Assembly: GCA_030015575.1 (NCBI GenBank)
Contig: JASDDO010000001.1
Coordinates: forward strand, 512,053,772 to 512,117,771
Direction of reading: 5' to 3'
Length of the DNA: 64,000 bases
Source: Agapanthus africanus
Taxonomy: Eukaryota > Streptophyta > Magnoliopsida > Asparagales > Amaryllidaceae
Shown: piece by piece, positions 11,516 to 21,899 of the stretch
Position numbering within the stretch: the stretch's first letter is position 1
Layout of the letters: each line of letters begins with the position of its first letter
Translations under genes and position numbers: made by a program
Notes under the pieces: generated by a model
What the model was told of the DNA's origin: nothing
What the model saw: only the letters and a program-made list of their open reading frames with translations
Databases searched by the model: none

Positions 11516-12053
11516 TGAAGTCACTGGCTTCTTCGGTTGAAATGAACCGTTGAGGTTTGGGGTTCGTCGTCTGACGGAATCCGCTGGGAAAGTATGGTTC
11601 ATTCTTTGTTTACGCCCTTGGATTGTATACAGAGATCGATGTGATCTTAACTGTAGGGCCAAAGTTTTATCATTTCTTCTTTTTTTTATTTTATTTCATT
11701 TCCGCGATGCTCTATCATTTCAGCTTTTATATCGCGAAGGTCACGACTGCCCAATCATTTCGGCTATTTTTCGCGGTGCCCAATCATTTCGGCTATTTGT
11801 TTTTATTTTTACTCGTTGCTTTTTATTACGAGTTGCCCAATCATTTCGGCTATTTTGCATGCATACATTTTTACTTGCTGCTTTTTATTGCAAGTTGCCC
11901 TATCATTTCGGCTATTTTATATGCATATGCGGCCTATTGGCTTTTTGCCGTAAGCCTGAAATTAGACACCGATTTCGGCATCAGCACCGCTACAACTGGG
12001 ATATTGCCAGGAGCGAATCATCATTTGCCTCTGTCGTTGTTGAACAAAGGAGG
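11516..12053. repeat. T-rich region with repeated CATTTCGGCTAT units
   Basis: From about 11665 to 11940 the phrase CCAATCATTTCGGCTAT (or CCTATCATTTC...) recurs about five times. It is interleaved with hairpins ACTCGT/ACGAGT (11811-11833) and ACTTGC/GCAAGT (11873-11895), which share a TT-rich loop. A copy of the GGATTGTATAC motif is at 11620-11630. The same units recur in element B (26390-26540). No coding content. Confidence 0.75.
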
Positions 12054-12235
12054 CTTAGCGACCAGGGTTAGGGTTCCGTCGACTAAGGCTTTTGACTTCA
12101 TGAGCCGTAAGGGTCTCATAAAGGTATTTCTCCCTACAAGTCGTGAGGATCTTGTAGGTGTATTTTCTCCTTAGGAATCGTGAGGGTTCCTAAGTGTTTC
12201 GTCCCTCTGTAAGTCGTAAAGATCCTTCAGGAGGG
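12054..12235. repeat. Hairpin block 2 (TCGTGAGGAT family), element A
   Basis: Order as in block 1. CTTAG/CTAAG (12054-12087). CTTCATGAG/CTCATAAAG with one mismatch (12096-12123). A perfect CCTACAAG/CTTGTAGG around tcgtgaggat (12133-12158). A perfect CTTAGGAA/TTCCTAAG around tcgtgaggg (12170-12194). CCCTC/GAGGG with inner AAG/CTT (12203-12235). Confidence 0.85.
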
Positions 12236-12370
12236 TTGTTTACCATGCGAACGTATTCCCAGTCATGGATGGGACTTAGTTAGGGAAATGTTTATTCGCG
12301 CCCGTGGATTGTATACAAGGGTCAATAATGAGCCACTTGTAGGGCAATATTGGAAGTTTGTGGGGGTTTG

Positions 12371-12585
12371 CTTAAGCACAGCTTTAGGTCTCTGTAACTT
12401 AAGACTTTCAAGTCTTACGGGCCGTGAGGGTCCCATAAGAAAGTTCTTCTTACGAGTCGTGAGGATCTCGCAAGTGTATTTTCTCCTTAGGAATCGTGGG
12501 GATCCCTAAGTGTGTTTCTCCTTTGTGAGTCGTAAGGATTTCACGCAGGCGGTTTCTCCTTACAAGGTCGAGAGGACCCTATAAG
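12371..12585. repeat. Hairpin block 3 (TCGTGAGGAT family), element A
   Basis: TCTTACGGG/TCCCATAAGA (12413-12440, one mismatch). CTTACGAG/CTCGCAAG around tcgtgaggat (12449-12474, one mismatch). CTTAGGAATC/GATCCCTAAG (12486-12510, one mismatch). GTGA/TCAC around 12520-12545. CTTACAAGGTC with GACCCTATAAG (12559-12585, partial). This is the third copy of the module in element A. Confidence 0.82.
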
Positions 12586-12592
12586 TGTCCTT

Positions 12593-12866
12593 AACGAGGT
12601 TGCGCCCTTTCAGGTTTTCACAAACACTCGCCGGTAGCCCTGCTGTTTTTACTCACGGAGCCCTTTCGGGTTTTCACCCGTGCCCTTTTTGCTTATGGAC
12701 ATACCATTTTTTTATATATATTTTTTTTATTTTCTTTTTCTCCCTTTTTTTTTTACGAGGTCGCGCCCTTTCGGGTTTTCACGAACACTCGCCGGTAGCC
12801 CTGCTGTTTTTACTCACGGAGCCCTTTCGGGTTTTCATCCGTGCCCTTTTTGCTTATGGACATACC
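12593..12866. repeat. Two direct copies of a 110-bp unit, T-rich spacer
   Basis: 12593-12706 and 12754-12866 share GCGCCCTTTC, ACACTCGCCGGTAGCCCTG and CCCTTTCGGGTTTTCA, and end GCTTATGGACATACC. A poly-T-rich spacer separates them. No gene is evident; the ORFs here are phenylalanine-rich shadows. Confidence 0.8.
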
Positions 12867-13085
12867 TTTTTTTTTTTTATTTTATTTTTATTATATTTTT
12901 TTTATTCATCTAGTCAGCCTAAGGATGCTGCGGTAGTAGTTTAAAGACGTTTTTGTCTGCTATTAGTTTTAGGACATTTCGGTCCGTTGTTGAGAAGGTT
13001 GGCTATTCTTTATGAAGCTTGAGCTTAGGAAGATAGCGAGCGGACATAGTCGTCGTCATCCATCATTGACCTAGGCTGTGGCTCA
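12867..13085. other. 3' end of pol-flanking region with two RGAC/GTCY mini-hairpins
   Basis: AGAC/GTCT at 12945-12958 and GGAC/GTCC at 12972-12985, each with a six-base loop, repeat the LTR mini-hairpin theme outside the LTR. The remainder shows nothing recognisable up to the stop of integrase. Confidence 0.6.
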
Positions 13086-15059
13086 TTAAGCGTAATATTT
13101 CTTTAGGAAGCGACCGTTTATTGGTCTGAAAGGCCTTTCGCCGTGCATGTCGATGAGTAGATAGGCTCCACCTTGGTAGACTTTATCTATGATGTACGTG
13201 CCTTCATAGTTGGGCTCAAATTTTCCCCGCTTGGCGCGATTGGGGATCATAGGCCTTTTGACCACTAGCACGAGTTCGCCTTGACGGAATGTCCTCGGTC
13301 GGGTCAATCTTTCGTATGAGCGCGTCATCTTTGCTTTATAAGCTTCCAGATTTTGCTGTGCTAAGAGCCGGATTTCATCAAGGGCGTCGAGCTCCTCAAG
13401 CCGAAGGTGAGCATTTTCTTCGTCTGTCAGTTCATAGTGGATTGCCACTCGTAGAGAAGGTAATTCTATCTCGAGAGGGAGTACTGCTTCCGTCCTAAAT
13501 ACCAACGCGTACGGCGTTGTGTTTGTGGCCGTTTTAAACGTAGTTCGATACGCCCAAAGAGCCTCTTGCAACCTTTCGTGCCAATCTCTCTTATTTCGTG
13601 ACACTGTTTTCTTCATGATCTTTGTCAAGGTCTTGTTGAAGGCCTCAGCTAGACCGTTAGCTCGCGGATTATAAACTGAGGAATATCTCCAGTCTATGTT
13701 GTGCTGCTGTGCGAAGCGGCTAATTTTATGACTTCGGTAGGCTGGCCCATTATCAGAGATGATCCTTCTCGGGGTTCCAAACCGGTATATGACATGCGTT
13801 TTGAAGAAATGGAGGATGTTCTCCGTCTTCACTTCCCTCAACGGTACCGCCTCTGCCCATTTGGAGAAGTAATCAGTCGTCGCCAAGATGAAACGATGTC
13901 CCTTGGACGATGCTGGTTCGATAGGGCTGACTATGTCAGTTCCCCACATTTCGAATGGCCAACTAGCCACTGTTGGATGCAGTGGATTGGGATGCTGATG
14001 GATGAAGTCCCCATGAATTTGGCATGAATGACATTGCCTCGCGTATTTCAGGCAATCCTGCATCATCGTGGGCCAGTAGTAGCCCATCCGTTTTATTTTC
14101 AACTTCATCTTAGGGCCTGCTTGATGAGAACCGCAGAGTCCGTCGTGAACTTCTTGTACGACCCTTCTCGCTTCGTCAGGTCCTAGGCATCTCAGCCACA
14201 GAGAATCGAATGACCTCTTGTATAGAGTATTGTTGACGAAGGCGAAAGACAGAGTTCGTTTCACGAGCTGATGTCTTATGGACGCTTCTTCAGGCATTCG
14301 GTGGAACTTGAAGTAATCTATGAAGACTTCTCTCCAGTCTTCGATCTTCTCATGATCTTTTATTTGTAGGGTCGCCTGCTCAGTTGCTCCCTTTTCTTTA
14401 CATGATTCTGGAGGTATTTCTGCCGGGGCGAGCACTCGACGGCTTTGTATCACGATTCTAACGTCATCGAGGTTCTCGTCAGCCAATTCTTTAGCAAGTT
14501 TGGCCAGTGCGTCCGCTTTGCTGTTTTCCGCTCGCGGTATGCTTTCCAAAGTATAGGAGGGAATTTGGGTTAGCAGTTGTTGTACCTTTTCACCGTATTT
14601 TATCAATTCCGGTTTGCATGTTTGGTAATCGCCGTTCACTTGACTGACGACTAGCTGGGAGTCCCCATATATGAGGAGGTTTTCAATTCCCATGTCGATG
14701 GCAATCTCCAAGCCTGCTATTAAAGCTTCGTATTCAGCTTCATTATTCGTTCTCGGTTCTGTCAAGGAGAAGGCGAAGCGCATTATTCCTCCTTGTGGGG
14801 TTACGAAGATAAGGCCTACTCCCGATTTGATCATTGTCGTGTTTTGTTTGTGCTTTTTCATGGAAGATGCTCCATCGAAATAAAGCTCCCAACGGGTATC
14901 ACCACTGTCGATTGCGTCAAACGCACGTCTGTCTGGCAAATCGCAATTTAAAGGAGAATCGGCTGGTATGGGATGCTCAGCAAGGAAGTCGGCGATGGCC
15001 TGGCCTTTTACTGCCCTGAGAGGTTGATATGTTATCGAAAATTCCATCAAGAGCAGGGC
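13086..15059 (-). CDS. Element A pol: archaeal-type RNase H and integrase
   Basis: The N-terminal part holds an archaeal-type RNase H (YFDGASS, NNEAEYEAL, YGDSQLV, ADALAKLA, giving D-E-D-D). An H2C2 zinc finger follows (HDGLCGSHQAG, then CHSCQIHGD), then the integrase core with GTDIVSP, SDNGPAY and NGLAEAFNK as the D-D-E residues, and a C-terminal GPY-like barrel. All catalytic residues I can see are present. An additional RNase H after the ordinary one is diagnostic for Tat elements. The frame is continuous with the RT frame upstream and is separated from it only by a TAG at 15060-15062, so this is the C-terminal part of one polyprotein rather than a gene with its own start. Confidence 0.9.
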   Translation of the reverse strand, partial: ALLLMEFSITYQPLRAVKGQAIADFLAEHPIPADSPLNCDLPDRRAFDAIDSGDTRWELYFDGASSMKKHKQNTTMIKSGVGLIFVTPQGGIMRFAFSLTEPRTNNEAEYEALIAGLEIAIDMGIENLLIYGDSQLVVSQVNGDYQTCKPELIKYGEKVQQLLTQIPSYTLESIPRAENSKADALAKLAKELADENLDDVRIVIQSRRVLAPAEIPPESCKEKGATEQATLQIKDHEKIEDWREVFIDYFKFHRMPEEASIRHQLVKRTLSFAFVNNTLYKRSFDSLWLRCLGPDEARRVVQEVHDGLCGSHQAGPKMKLKIKRMGYYWPTMMQDCLKYARQCHSCQIHGDFIHQHPNPLHPTVASWPFEMWGTDIVSPIEPASSKGHRFILATTDYFSKWAEAVPLREVKTENILHFFKTHVIYRFGTPRRIISDNGPAYRSHKISRFAQQHNIDWRYSSVYNPRANGLAEAFNKTLTKIMKKTVSRNKRDWHERLQEALWAYRTTFKTATNTTPYALVFRTEAVLPLEIELPSLRVAIHYELTDEENAHLRLEELDALDEIRLLAQQNLEAYKAKMTRSYERLTRPRTFRQGELVLVVKRPMIPNRAKRGKFEPNYEGTYIIDKVYQGGAYLLIDMHGERPFRPINGRFLKKYYA

Positions 15060-17111
15060 CTATTTAGCGAGTCGCCCTGTCAATATGGCTTTTGACATTA
15101 GATATTTGAGAGGGTCCACTTTTGAAATAAGACGGACTTCGTGCGCCAACGCATAGTGCCTAAGCTTTGTTATTGCGAAGATCAACGCCAAGCAGTGTTT
15201 TTCAATGGGGGAGTAGTTGCTTTCTGCCCCCAGCAGAACTCGACTTAAGTAGTAGAGTGCTCTTTCTTTCCCTTGATCGTTCTCTTGTGCCCATAATGCG
15301 CCTAAGGAACCTTCGAGGGCGGTTGTATAAAGAATGAGAGGCTTCCCCTTAACCGGAGCAGCCAACACCGGCGGGTTCTGCAGGTATTGCTTGATCTCGT
15401 CCAGTGCGCCTTGGCATTTTTGATCCCAAACGAATGGGGTTCCTTTCTTCATCAGGTGACTATAAGGACGGCACTTTCCTGAAAGGTTGGCTATAAATCG
15501 CCGTATGTATGCGAGTTTCCCTTGGAGAGACCGCAGCTGTTTGAGAGTCCTCGGCGGAGGCATTTCCATGATCGCTTTAATCTTCGACGGATCTATTTCA
15601 ATACCTCGGTGTCGAACAACGAATCCCAGGAATTTGCCCGAGGAAACCCCGAACGCACATTTAAGAGGATTCATCTTCAAGTTGTATTGCCGAAGGCGTT
15701 GAAATACAGTCTTCAGGTGCTCGAGATATTCCTCGTATGATTTGCTTTTAACCACGAGATCATCGATATAGCATTCAACGATTTCATGTATAAGGTCGTC
15801 GAAGATCTTTGTCATGGCCCTCTGATAAGTAGCACCGGCGTTCTTCAAACCGAAGGGCATCACTTTATAACAAAATATACCAAGAGGAGTCCTGAAGGCT
15901 GTGTGCTTCTGGTCTTCTGGATGCATTTTTATCTGGTTATACCCCGATGAGCCGTCCATGAAGGAGAAAACTTCATGAGTGGATGTATTATCTATCATCA
16001 GTTCAGTGACTGGCACTGGGAAATCATCCTTCGAGCAAGCTTTATTTAGATCCCGGAAGTCTACGCATATGCGCACTGTCCCATTTTTCTTCATCACTGG
16101 GACGATGTTGGCGATCCATTCAGGGTACTGAACTTCCTGGATGAAGCCAGAGTCGATTAACTTTTTGACTTCGGTATTAATGCTCATCTCAAGCTCGAGT
16201 CGCATTCTCCTCGGCGCCTGTTTGACTGGCTTGATGTTCGGGGATATTGCTAGTCTATGTACAGCAACTTCTGGATCTAATCCCGGCATCTCGGAATAGT
16301 TCCATGCGAAGCAATCTTTATGCTGCACAAGGACGTCTTTTAACGCAGCCACCCTCTCTTCAGACAGCAGCTCGCTGACGAATGTCGGTCGCGGATCATT
16401 TACCGTCCCCAACTCGATTTTCCTGAGGTTATCTGCAGTAGTATGTATTCCATCCTCTAGTTCTTTTGGAGCTGGGGGAAATTCTGAGATTACCTCATCG
16501 CTGCTGTTTTCAAAGCACCGAGGAAGGCTATTCATGTCCTCGGACTCTTCTTTTAATATTGTTATCACGTGGCAAGTACGAATTTTCTGCCAATCCCAAT
16601 GCGGAGTTGGTTCTTTCCTTGTGTTTTCGGGTTCGTGCTTTTGCGGCGGCGCTACCCTCCAGTTGTCAGATAACGCGAATTTACCAAGCTGATATTGGTC
16701 CTCAACCCAATTCTTAAAGGTGAAGCAATGTTCAAGCGGATGCCCTACTACCCGATGGTAAAAGCAATAGTTTGGGTTGAACACCTCGCCTGCGTGCTCG
16801 GGGTGCTTGGGCTCTGGCAACGTAAGCATTTGATGTTTTAGAGCGAGATCGAATATCTTCCTTGTTTTGTTCCGAGGAAATGAGTATGCTCGACCCATTT
16901 TCTTGCTGAGGGCTAAGTCAATAACGCTCGATTCTCGGATACGTGGTTTCTTAGCTCTGCTTTGTGGTTGTTGAGCGCCTTTGCTGCCCTTTGACTCATT
17001 TCTGCCTCCGCGTCGAGCCCTTTTTGTATCAGGCTGACCTGGGGCAGCATCTTCATCCTTCGCTGTCTGTTGAAGGAGACGCTGTGTCTTGGCTTTCTCA
17101 TAGATTGCCAT
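15060..17111 (-). CDS. Element A pol: zinc-knuckle module, reverse transcriptase and first RNase H
   Basis: Residues 70-150 hold a gag-like zinc module (MGRAYSFPRNKTRK, then YCFYHRVVGHPLEHC and FKNWVEDQYQLGKFALSD). The RT follows, with CVDFRDLNKA near 349, FMDGSSGYNQI near 384 and the catalytic YIDD at 448-451. An RNase H fold ends the ORF; its usual first aspartate is replaced (LILYTTALEGSLGA), as is normal for the first RNase H in Tat elements. The ORF ends at TAG 15060-15062, where relatives have a conserved Trp, and the frame continues without shift into 13086-15059. The zinc module lying after the protease is unusual. Confidence 0.9.
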   Translation of the reverse strand: MAIYEKAKTQRLLQQTAKDEDAAPGQPDTKRARRGGRNESKGSKGAQQPQSRAKKPRIRESSVIDLALSKKMGRAYSFPRNKTRKIFDLALKHQMLTLPEPKHPEHAGEVFNPNYCFYHRVVGHPLEHCFTFKNWVEDQYQLGKFALSDNWRVAPPQKHEPENTRKEPTPHWDWQKIRTCHVITILKEESEDMNSLPRCFENSSDEVISEFPPAPKELEDGIHTTADNLRKIELGTVNDPRPTFVSELLSEERVAALKDVLVQHKDCFAWNYSEMPGLDPEVAVHRLAISPNIKPVKQAPRRMRLELEMSINTEVKKLIDSGFIQEVQYPEWIANIVPVMKKNGTVRICVDFRDLNKACSKDDFPVPVTELMIDNTSTHEVFSFMDGSSGYNQIKMHPEDQKHTAFRTPLGIFCYKVMPFGLKNAGATYQRAMTKIFDDLIHEIVECYIDDLVVKSKSYEEYLEHLKTVFQRLRQYNLKMNPLKCAFGVSSGKFLGFVVRHRGIEIDPSKIKAIMEMPPPRTLKQLRSLQGKLAYIRRFIANLSGKCRPYSHLMKKGTPFVWDQKCQGALDEIKQYLQNPPVLAAPVKGKPLILYTTALEGSLGALWAQENDQGKERALYYLSRVLLGAESNYSPIEKHCLALIFAITKLRHYALAHEVRLISKVDPLKYLMSKAILTGRLAK

Positions 17112-17138
17112 TTCACGATCGTGATCATCTCGGGCTTT

Positions 17139-18029
17139 TCAACTCGCATCCCTTATAAGTTTGCTCATCTGGTCTTCAGACGATGGACTGGGCGGTTTCG
17201 TATCAGGAACTTTTGCTGGTTCAGGATTAGCGTCCTCCCATTGAGCGTCCGCCTCTTCATCGAAGTCATTCATGACATAACAGCTGTCTACTGGCTCCCG
17301 TTTCTTTGACCGGATGTACCCGAGCCCTTTTGTTTCTATTCTCCCGTTAGGCAATTTGCATTGAGTCCCGGGAACATTCCATACTTTGTCATAAGATTTA
17401 GCCTTTCTAACGGTTTGTTCAAAAGGTATTCCCTGGCGTTTCAGCAGTTTCTTCAAACCTCTGGTATAATATCTGGGAAGACGGATGGGCTGAAGCCTGT
17501 TGAGCGTGGGATCCGCGCCGTGCCAAATTTCTTTTTCCACCTTGTTTTCTTCAGAACGGTAGAATATGATTGCCTTCTCGCCTTTTCGTCCGGGAGGAAT
17601 ATAGAATGTGTGCAATTCTTCTACGCTGTTGGCGTTGAGTGAATCCAGTTCTTTGTAATGTTCAAGCGGCACCATGGTTATCTGCAGACTTCGCTCTTCA
17701 TCAGCAGAAGCTCGTATTGACAGCCGAGCAGGGAAGACAGCGTGAACTTCATCCTCTGAATCACTGCCGAAGATTAATGAAGGAACGGATGGTCCTGGCC
17801 TGGTGGACTGGGATGGACCTGAATAAATTATATCCTCCTCCTCCTCGGTGTCACTGCCGAAGACAGGGATGGTGGCGTTAGTTTTGTTCTCCGGTTTGTG
17901 ACACCTTTCCGTGTCTTCGAAACTCGGTAAGAAGTACTTGGCATCTTCATACTTGCGAACTTCGTTCACGGAAAACGGATTCAACTCCCCCGCCACAGTG
18001 TACTCAAGGCCATCCCTGGAATACTTCAT
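17139..18029 (-). CDS. Element A polyprotein segment between protease and RT, unassigned
   Basis: A 296-residue acidic segment with two FGSD(T/S)EEE-type acidic stretches, the phrase IPPGRKGEKAIIFYR and a basic RYYTRGLKKLLKRQG stretch. I do not recognise a domain. It is in the same frame as the protease ORF (ending at TGA 18072-18074) and the RT ORF (starting after TGA 17139-17141), so it is the middle of one polyprotein broken by two nonsense codons. A FGSDSDEE motif also begins the protease ORF, hinting at duplicated acidic linkers. It could act as a spacer or cleavage region; this is inference. Confidence 0.7.
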   Translation of the reverse strand: MKYSRDGLEYTVAGELNPFSVNEVRKYEDAKYFLPSFEDTERCHKPENKTNATIPVFGSDTEEEEDIIYSGPSQSTRPGPSVPSLIFGSDSEDEVHAVFPARLSIRASADEERSLQITMVPLEHYKELDSLNANSVEELHTFYIPPGRKGEKAIIFYRSEENKVEKEIWHGADPTLNRLQPIRLPRYYTRGLKKLLKRQGIPFEQTVRKAKSYDKVWNVPGTQCKLPNGRIETKGLGYIRSKKREPVDSCYVMNDFDEEADAQWEDANPEPAKVPDTKPPSPSSEDQMSKLIRDAS

Positions 18030-18071
18030 GCACTGATGCTGTGTAGAAGGGATGATATTGTACTCGTGTAG

Positions 18072-18869
18072 TCATGGTCGGCCAAGCAGAGAATTGTAGC
18101 ACGTCTTGGCGTCTATAACATGGAATTTGATGTCTGTGACGAGCAACCCGAAGCGTAGCGTCAATATCACAGATCCAAGGGTTTTTGATGATTGTGAGTC
18201 GAATCCGGAGATGGTAATTTTGTCTCGGGCGAGGTGTTGGATACTCATGCAAATCTCCTTTAAAACTCGCACATTGAGTAAATTAACAGACGATCCGTTA
18301 TCGACCAAGATTTTACCTATCTTTATGTCATGGCAGTACCCCGAGACATAAAGAGGACGATTGTGTTCACACGTTCCGAGGAGAAGGTCTTCATCACCAA
18401 AAGCAACGTCGGCTGTGTGCACTTCTTCTAATTCGTCCTTCATCTTTTCTTCGGCTAGGAAGGCTTGGAACTGGTCCGGATCTTGTAGGGCCTTAATTAA
18501 AGAATCCCTCGCCTCTTTTGATAGTAATAGGGCATCGAGAATGCTGAGTTGTGAGGGTAGCTTCCTCAGATGCACCAAGACATTGTAATCTACTTTATTC
18601 CTTTTTGGGGGATTCTTGGCGGTTAACTCTTCCGCGACTCGGTCATCCAAGGCGATATCTTCAGAGACCTTCTCTTTCCCTTTGTCTTTCTTGCTTAAGG
18701 GTCCGAGATTCTTTTCGGGTAATGTTCGATTGCGTAGCTGTATATTTTCGCAAGCCTTCGGTTCTTCTTCTTTTCCCGAAGTGGATTCTTTGAAGAGGGG
18801 GCCAAGTTCTAGCTCCTCATCAGAGTCGCTCCCAAATGTAGGCATTTGTGACCTGGCAGTGTTAACCAT
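18072..18869 (-). CDS. Element A retropepsin-type aspartic protease
   Basis: The active-site motif VDNGSSVNLL lies near residue 190, after the usual LYVSGYCHDIKIGKIL lead strand. The C-terminal YNSLLGRP is the conserved end strand. In Tat elements the protease cleaves Gag-Pol. The ORF stops at TGA 18072-18074, in the position of the conserved Trp that normally follows GRP; the reading frame then goes on as LHEYN and joins the next segment. Relative to gag (frame ending 18809) the protease is in the -1 frame with at least 61 bases of overlap, so expression needs a frameshift or the copy has suffered an indel. Confidence 0.85.
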   Translation of the reverse strand: MVNTARSQMPTFGSDSDEELELGPLFKESTSGKEEEPKACENIQLRNRTLPEKNLGPLSKKDKGKEKVSEDIALDDRVAEELTAKNPPKRNKVDYNVLVHLRKLPSQLSILDALLLSKEARDSLIKALQDPDQFQAFLAEEKMKDELEEVHTADVAFGDEDLLLGTCEHNRPLYVSGYCHDIKIGKILVDNGSSVNLLNVRVLKEICMSIQHLARDKITISGFDSQSSKTLGSVILTLRFGLLVTDIKFHVIDAKTCYNSLLGRP

Positions 18870-21800
18870 GTGACAATTGCCGGCAGTTCTTTCAAGTTCT
18901 TCAGTCGTATTTCTTTGCTCTCGGCGAATTTTACGTTTTCCCGTTTAAAGCGTTGTCGATTAGCGACGTATCCTTGCCACCATCCATTGAAAGCTTTGCA
19001 CTCTTGGGTGGGATGCGAGATCTTCTGATGATATAAGCAATAAGAGGGGTGCATTTCTACCACACCAGTAATTTTTCCTTCAGAGGATGGTAGCCTCATG
19101 CCCATTGATATGGCCTTAGCAAACCTCTTTTTTATCTTGAATTGGCTTTGGTCAGCGGTGGAGGCATCTTGCTCCAGCGGGATCATCTCAGCTCTTTCTT
19201 CGAGTCGCTGGCGTTTGGCCCTTTCGAATATAGCCGTCTCGCGTTCTCGATCAGCTTTACTTTTCAATCGGGCTTCATCAAGAAACGCGCCAATCATCTC
19301 AACTGATAACCCTGGAGCTCTTGATTCGGCATTTGCCCCCAGCGTTTCAGTGCCAGAAGTCTCTTCATCGTTCGTGATCGAATGGGAGATCATATGACAG
19401 CTCGCCACATATTCCTCGGATTCATCCGATGAACTTTCTCCCTCATCTTCTTTTTGAAAGACGTGATCAAGGAAATCTTGGAGCGTAATGGGAGTCCGCG
19501 CCTTTTGGTTATATTCATCCAGCGCGTCGATCTGCTTTTGTAAGTCCGTGCGCTTGTCGCCAGGCTTCACGGGCTTCTTAGATTTCTTTTTCTTCTTTTT
19601 CGAAGATTTTGACGGCTGGGTATGAACTCTTGAACTACCACCATCGGTCTTCGGAGTCGGACGTGGCTTCAACATCCCCTCAATAACCTGCGGTTCAAAG
19701 GGGTTCTTCCATTTGACCGCTGGACAGGTCTGAAGATCATTTAGCATCCTCTTTGTCTTGGCTGATAATACAACCTCCCAAGGAGCTTCCTCTATGACAG
19801 AGCATGTTTCCCCCGGCGTATTCGTCCCCTTAAAAGTGTGGGTCTGCGGGGGATTCACCTTCCATTTGTCAGATAGCGCAAATTTGCCCTGACGGTACTG
19901 GTTCTCAAGCCAATTCTTGAAAACGTAGCAATCCTCGATTTGATGACCCAGCACTCGATGGTAAGGGCAATAATTGGGCTCGTTGACGTCGTTCGGTTGC
20001 AACGGACGTTTTGGATCTGGCAGATTTATAAGTCTGTTGCGCAACGCCAACTCGAACAGCCTCCTCGTTTTATCACGGGGGAAGGAGTAAGCACGTCCCA
20101 TCCTGTCCTCAAGGGGTACGTATGGGCGTGTATTGTTTGGACGAGCAACCGGCTTCGAGTCGCTCGGTTGTTGTTGGGTATTAGCGACAATGATCGCTTT
20201 TCCCTTTCCTTTATCGTTTCGGGAGTCCGACTTCGGGATAGGGGGTTTATGGCCCATCTGGTCCATCTGCGCTAGTTTGTCGATCAAAGCCTGGAACGTA
20301 GTCGGCTTGAAAAACATCATGAACTGCGAGATGGTTGCCTGTGGATCAAGGGTTCCAACAAACATTCCCACCGCTGGAGCTTCTTCTATGCGCTGTTCGC
20401 ACTTCGACCATAGATTTCGCCACCGTATAGCGTACTGAACCCATGTCTCGCCGGGTTTTACCCTGGCATTAATCAGTGCCGTCATCGGGGTACGCTCACT
20501 GGCACTTGCAAAACGTTGGGTGAAGAGCAGCTCCATCTCCGCAAAGGTTTTAATAGAGTCGTTGGGAAGCTCAGAATACCATTCAAACGCCGTATCTGAT
20601 AAGCTTCCAACAAACTGGCGAAGCAAAAGCTTGTCACCGCCGCCGGTATTACCGCAAAGAGCCCTGAACTGGGCAACATGTTGATGGGGATTGCCGGTCC
20701 CTTTGTAGACATGAAACTTGGGAATTGTGTAACCCGGCGGGTACTTGATTTGGTCATACCAGCCTGGATACGGCCGCCCCGTTTTTACGACGTGGCCGGC
20801 TGCTTCGGCCGCGTGATGAACCTTTATTTGCTGGGCTATATATTCGTCCAGATCAGTTTTAGAGATTGTATCCTCTTTAGCCGTTGATAGAACGGGCTGA
20901 GGGTTTGATGTCTCTCCCCTATCATCCCTAAGGACAATCGGGGGTTCTTCAGTTGGGGGATCTTGTTGTATCATCATCCCTATCATGTCCTGGAAGAGGA
21001 GGCCCATACGCTGTATATTGGCCGCTTGTTCAGCAGCCTCTTTGTCTCTCTTTTCCAGTACTCGGCGGAGGAACTCGGCGTCGGTCTCTTCCTCTTGGCG
21101 TTCATCTAAGGACGTCCCAGGGTTCTCTTTTGGCTCCGTGAGTGCAGCCATTGTAGTCATCATCTCCTGGAGCTTTTGTTGCTGCTCCTGAGCCTTGGTC
21201 ACTGATCGGGTAAGCGGTCGGTGACCCGTAGAAGTACGACTTTCTTCCTTTCCAGAAGCCATATAAACCGTATGAACTGTTATGCCCCCTGACTTGGGGC
21301 GTTTATGTTCACCACTTTTAAACTTTGTCAGCGTCACAAGAGCTTTCTCTGGCCTTTTTCTTTTGTAGACCATTGAGGTTGAAGGAGCCGTTGAAGTGGG
21401 TATCCTTGCATTTGTTGCCCCCTGCTGTTTAATGGGGCGTTTTTTGTCCTTTTCCACTTTTGCCTTTTTCTGGCGACGAAAGTGGTCTGGGTCAATCACG
21501 GAGTCTTGAACCCTCCGCCAAACTTTATAAATTTTTGACGACAGCCGTTGAGGGGGCTGTTCCTGCTTTGTCTCTGGAGTTTTTTCCATAGGCGGAGGAG
21601 ATCTTTTTAATGTAGCAATTGGAGAGTTCTTTCTCACCTTCCTCAGCAATTCAAAGCTGTTCTCGGTTGGAACAGCAGCGTTGACCTCCACCATCGGAGC
21701 TGGTGGAGTCAGCCCTAAGGGGGAACTGCCCCCTGCTTTCCTCACTCGTCGCCAATGGCGACGTCGCGCACGACGAGCCGTTGGGATTGGCTCGGAAATC

Positions 21801-21899
21801 GAGATGGTTTCTTGTTGCCCCCTGTTTGAGCGTGGGGTAACTGCCGATGTCAGCCTGTCGAAGACTGATACCTTTTGACCCGTTGGGGGAGGAGTGGGA
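18809..21899 (-). CDS. Element A gag, main (3') part
   Basis: Contains the Ty3/gypsy gag capsid-like domain (KGTGNPHQHVAQFRALCG, LRQFVGSLSDTAFEWYSEL, QYAIRWRNLWSKCE) and two zinc-knuckle-like modules, YCPYHRVLGHQIEDC and YCLYHQKISHPTQEC. A Lys-rich stretch lies between them. Gag forms the particle that packages element RNA. The true N-terminus is not here: the open frame continues across the left edge into LTR B, whose GTG only mimics a start; the 5' part of gag is at 30705-30960. The SVFDRLTSA motif near this break repeats a motif in the 5' part. Confidence 0.88.
21895..21899. repeat. Target-site duplication of element B, left copy
   Basis: TGGGA directly before the TG of LTR B, matched by TGGGA at 30705-30709 after the right LTR. 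Confidence 0.92.

Noticed and set aside
10259-11553. Series of ~102-codon ORFs (FVSLGFETSRGFLRRHWW...) on the plus strand
   Set aside because: They recur exactly once per 158-bp unit and shift frame between units; a tandem repeat whose unit happens to lack stops, not a protein family.
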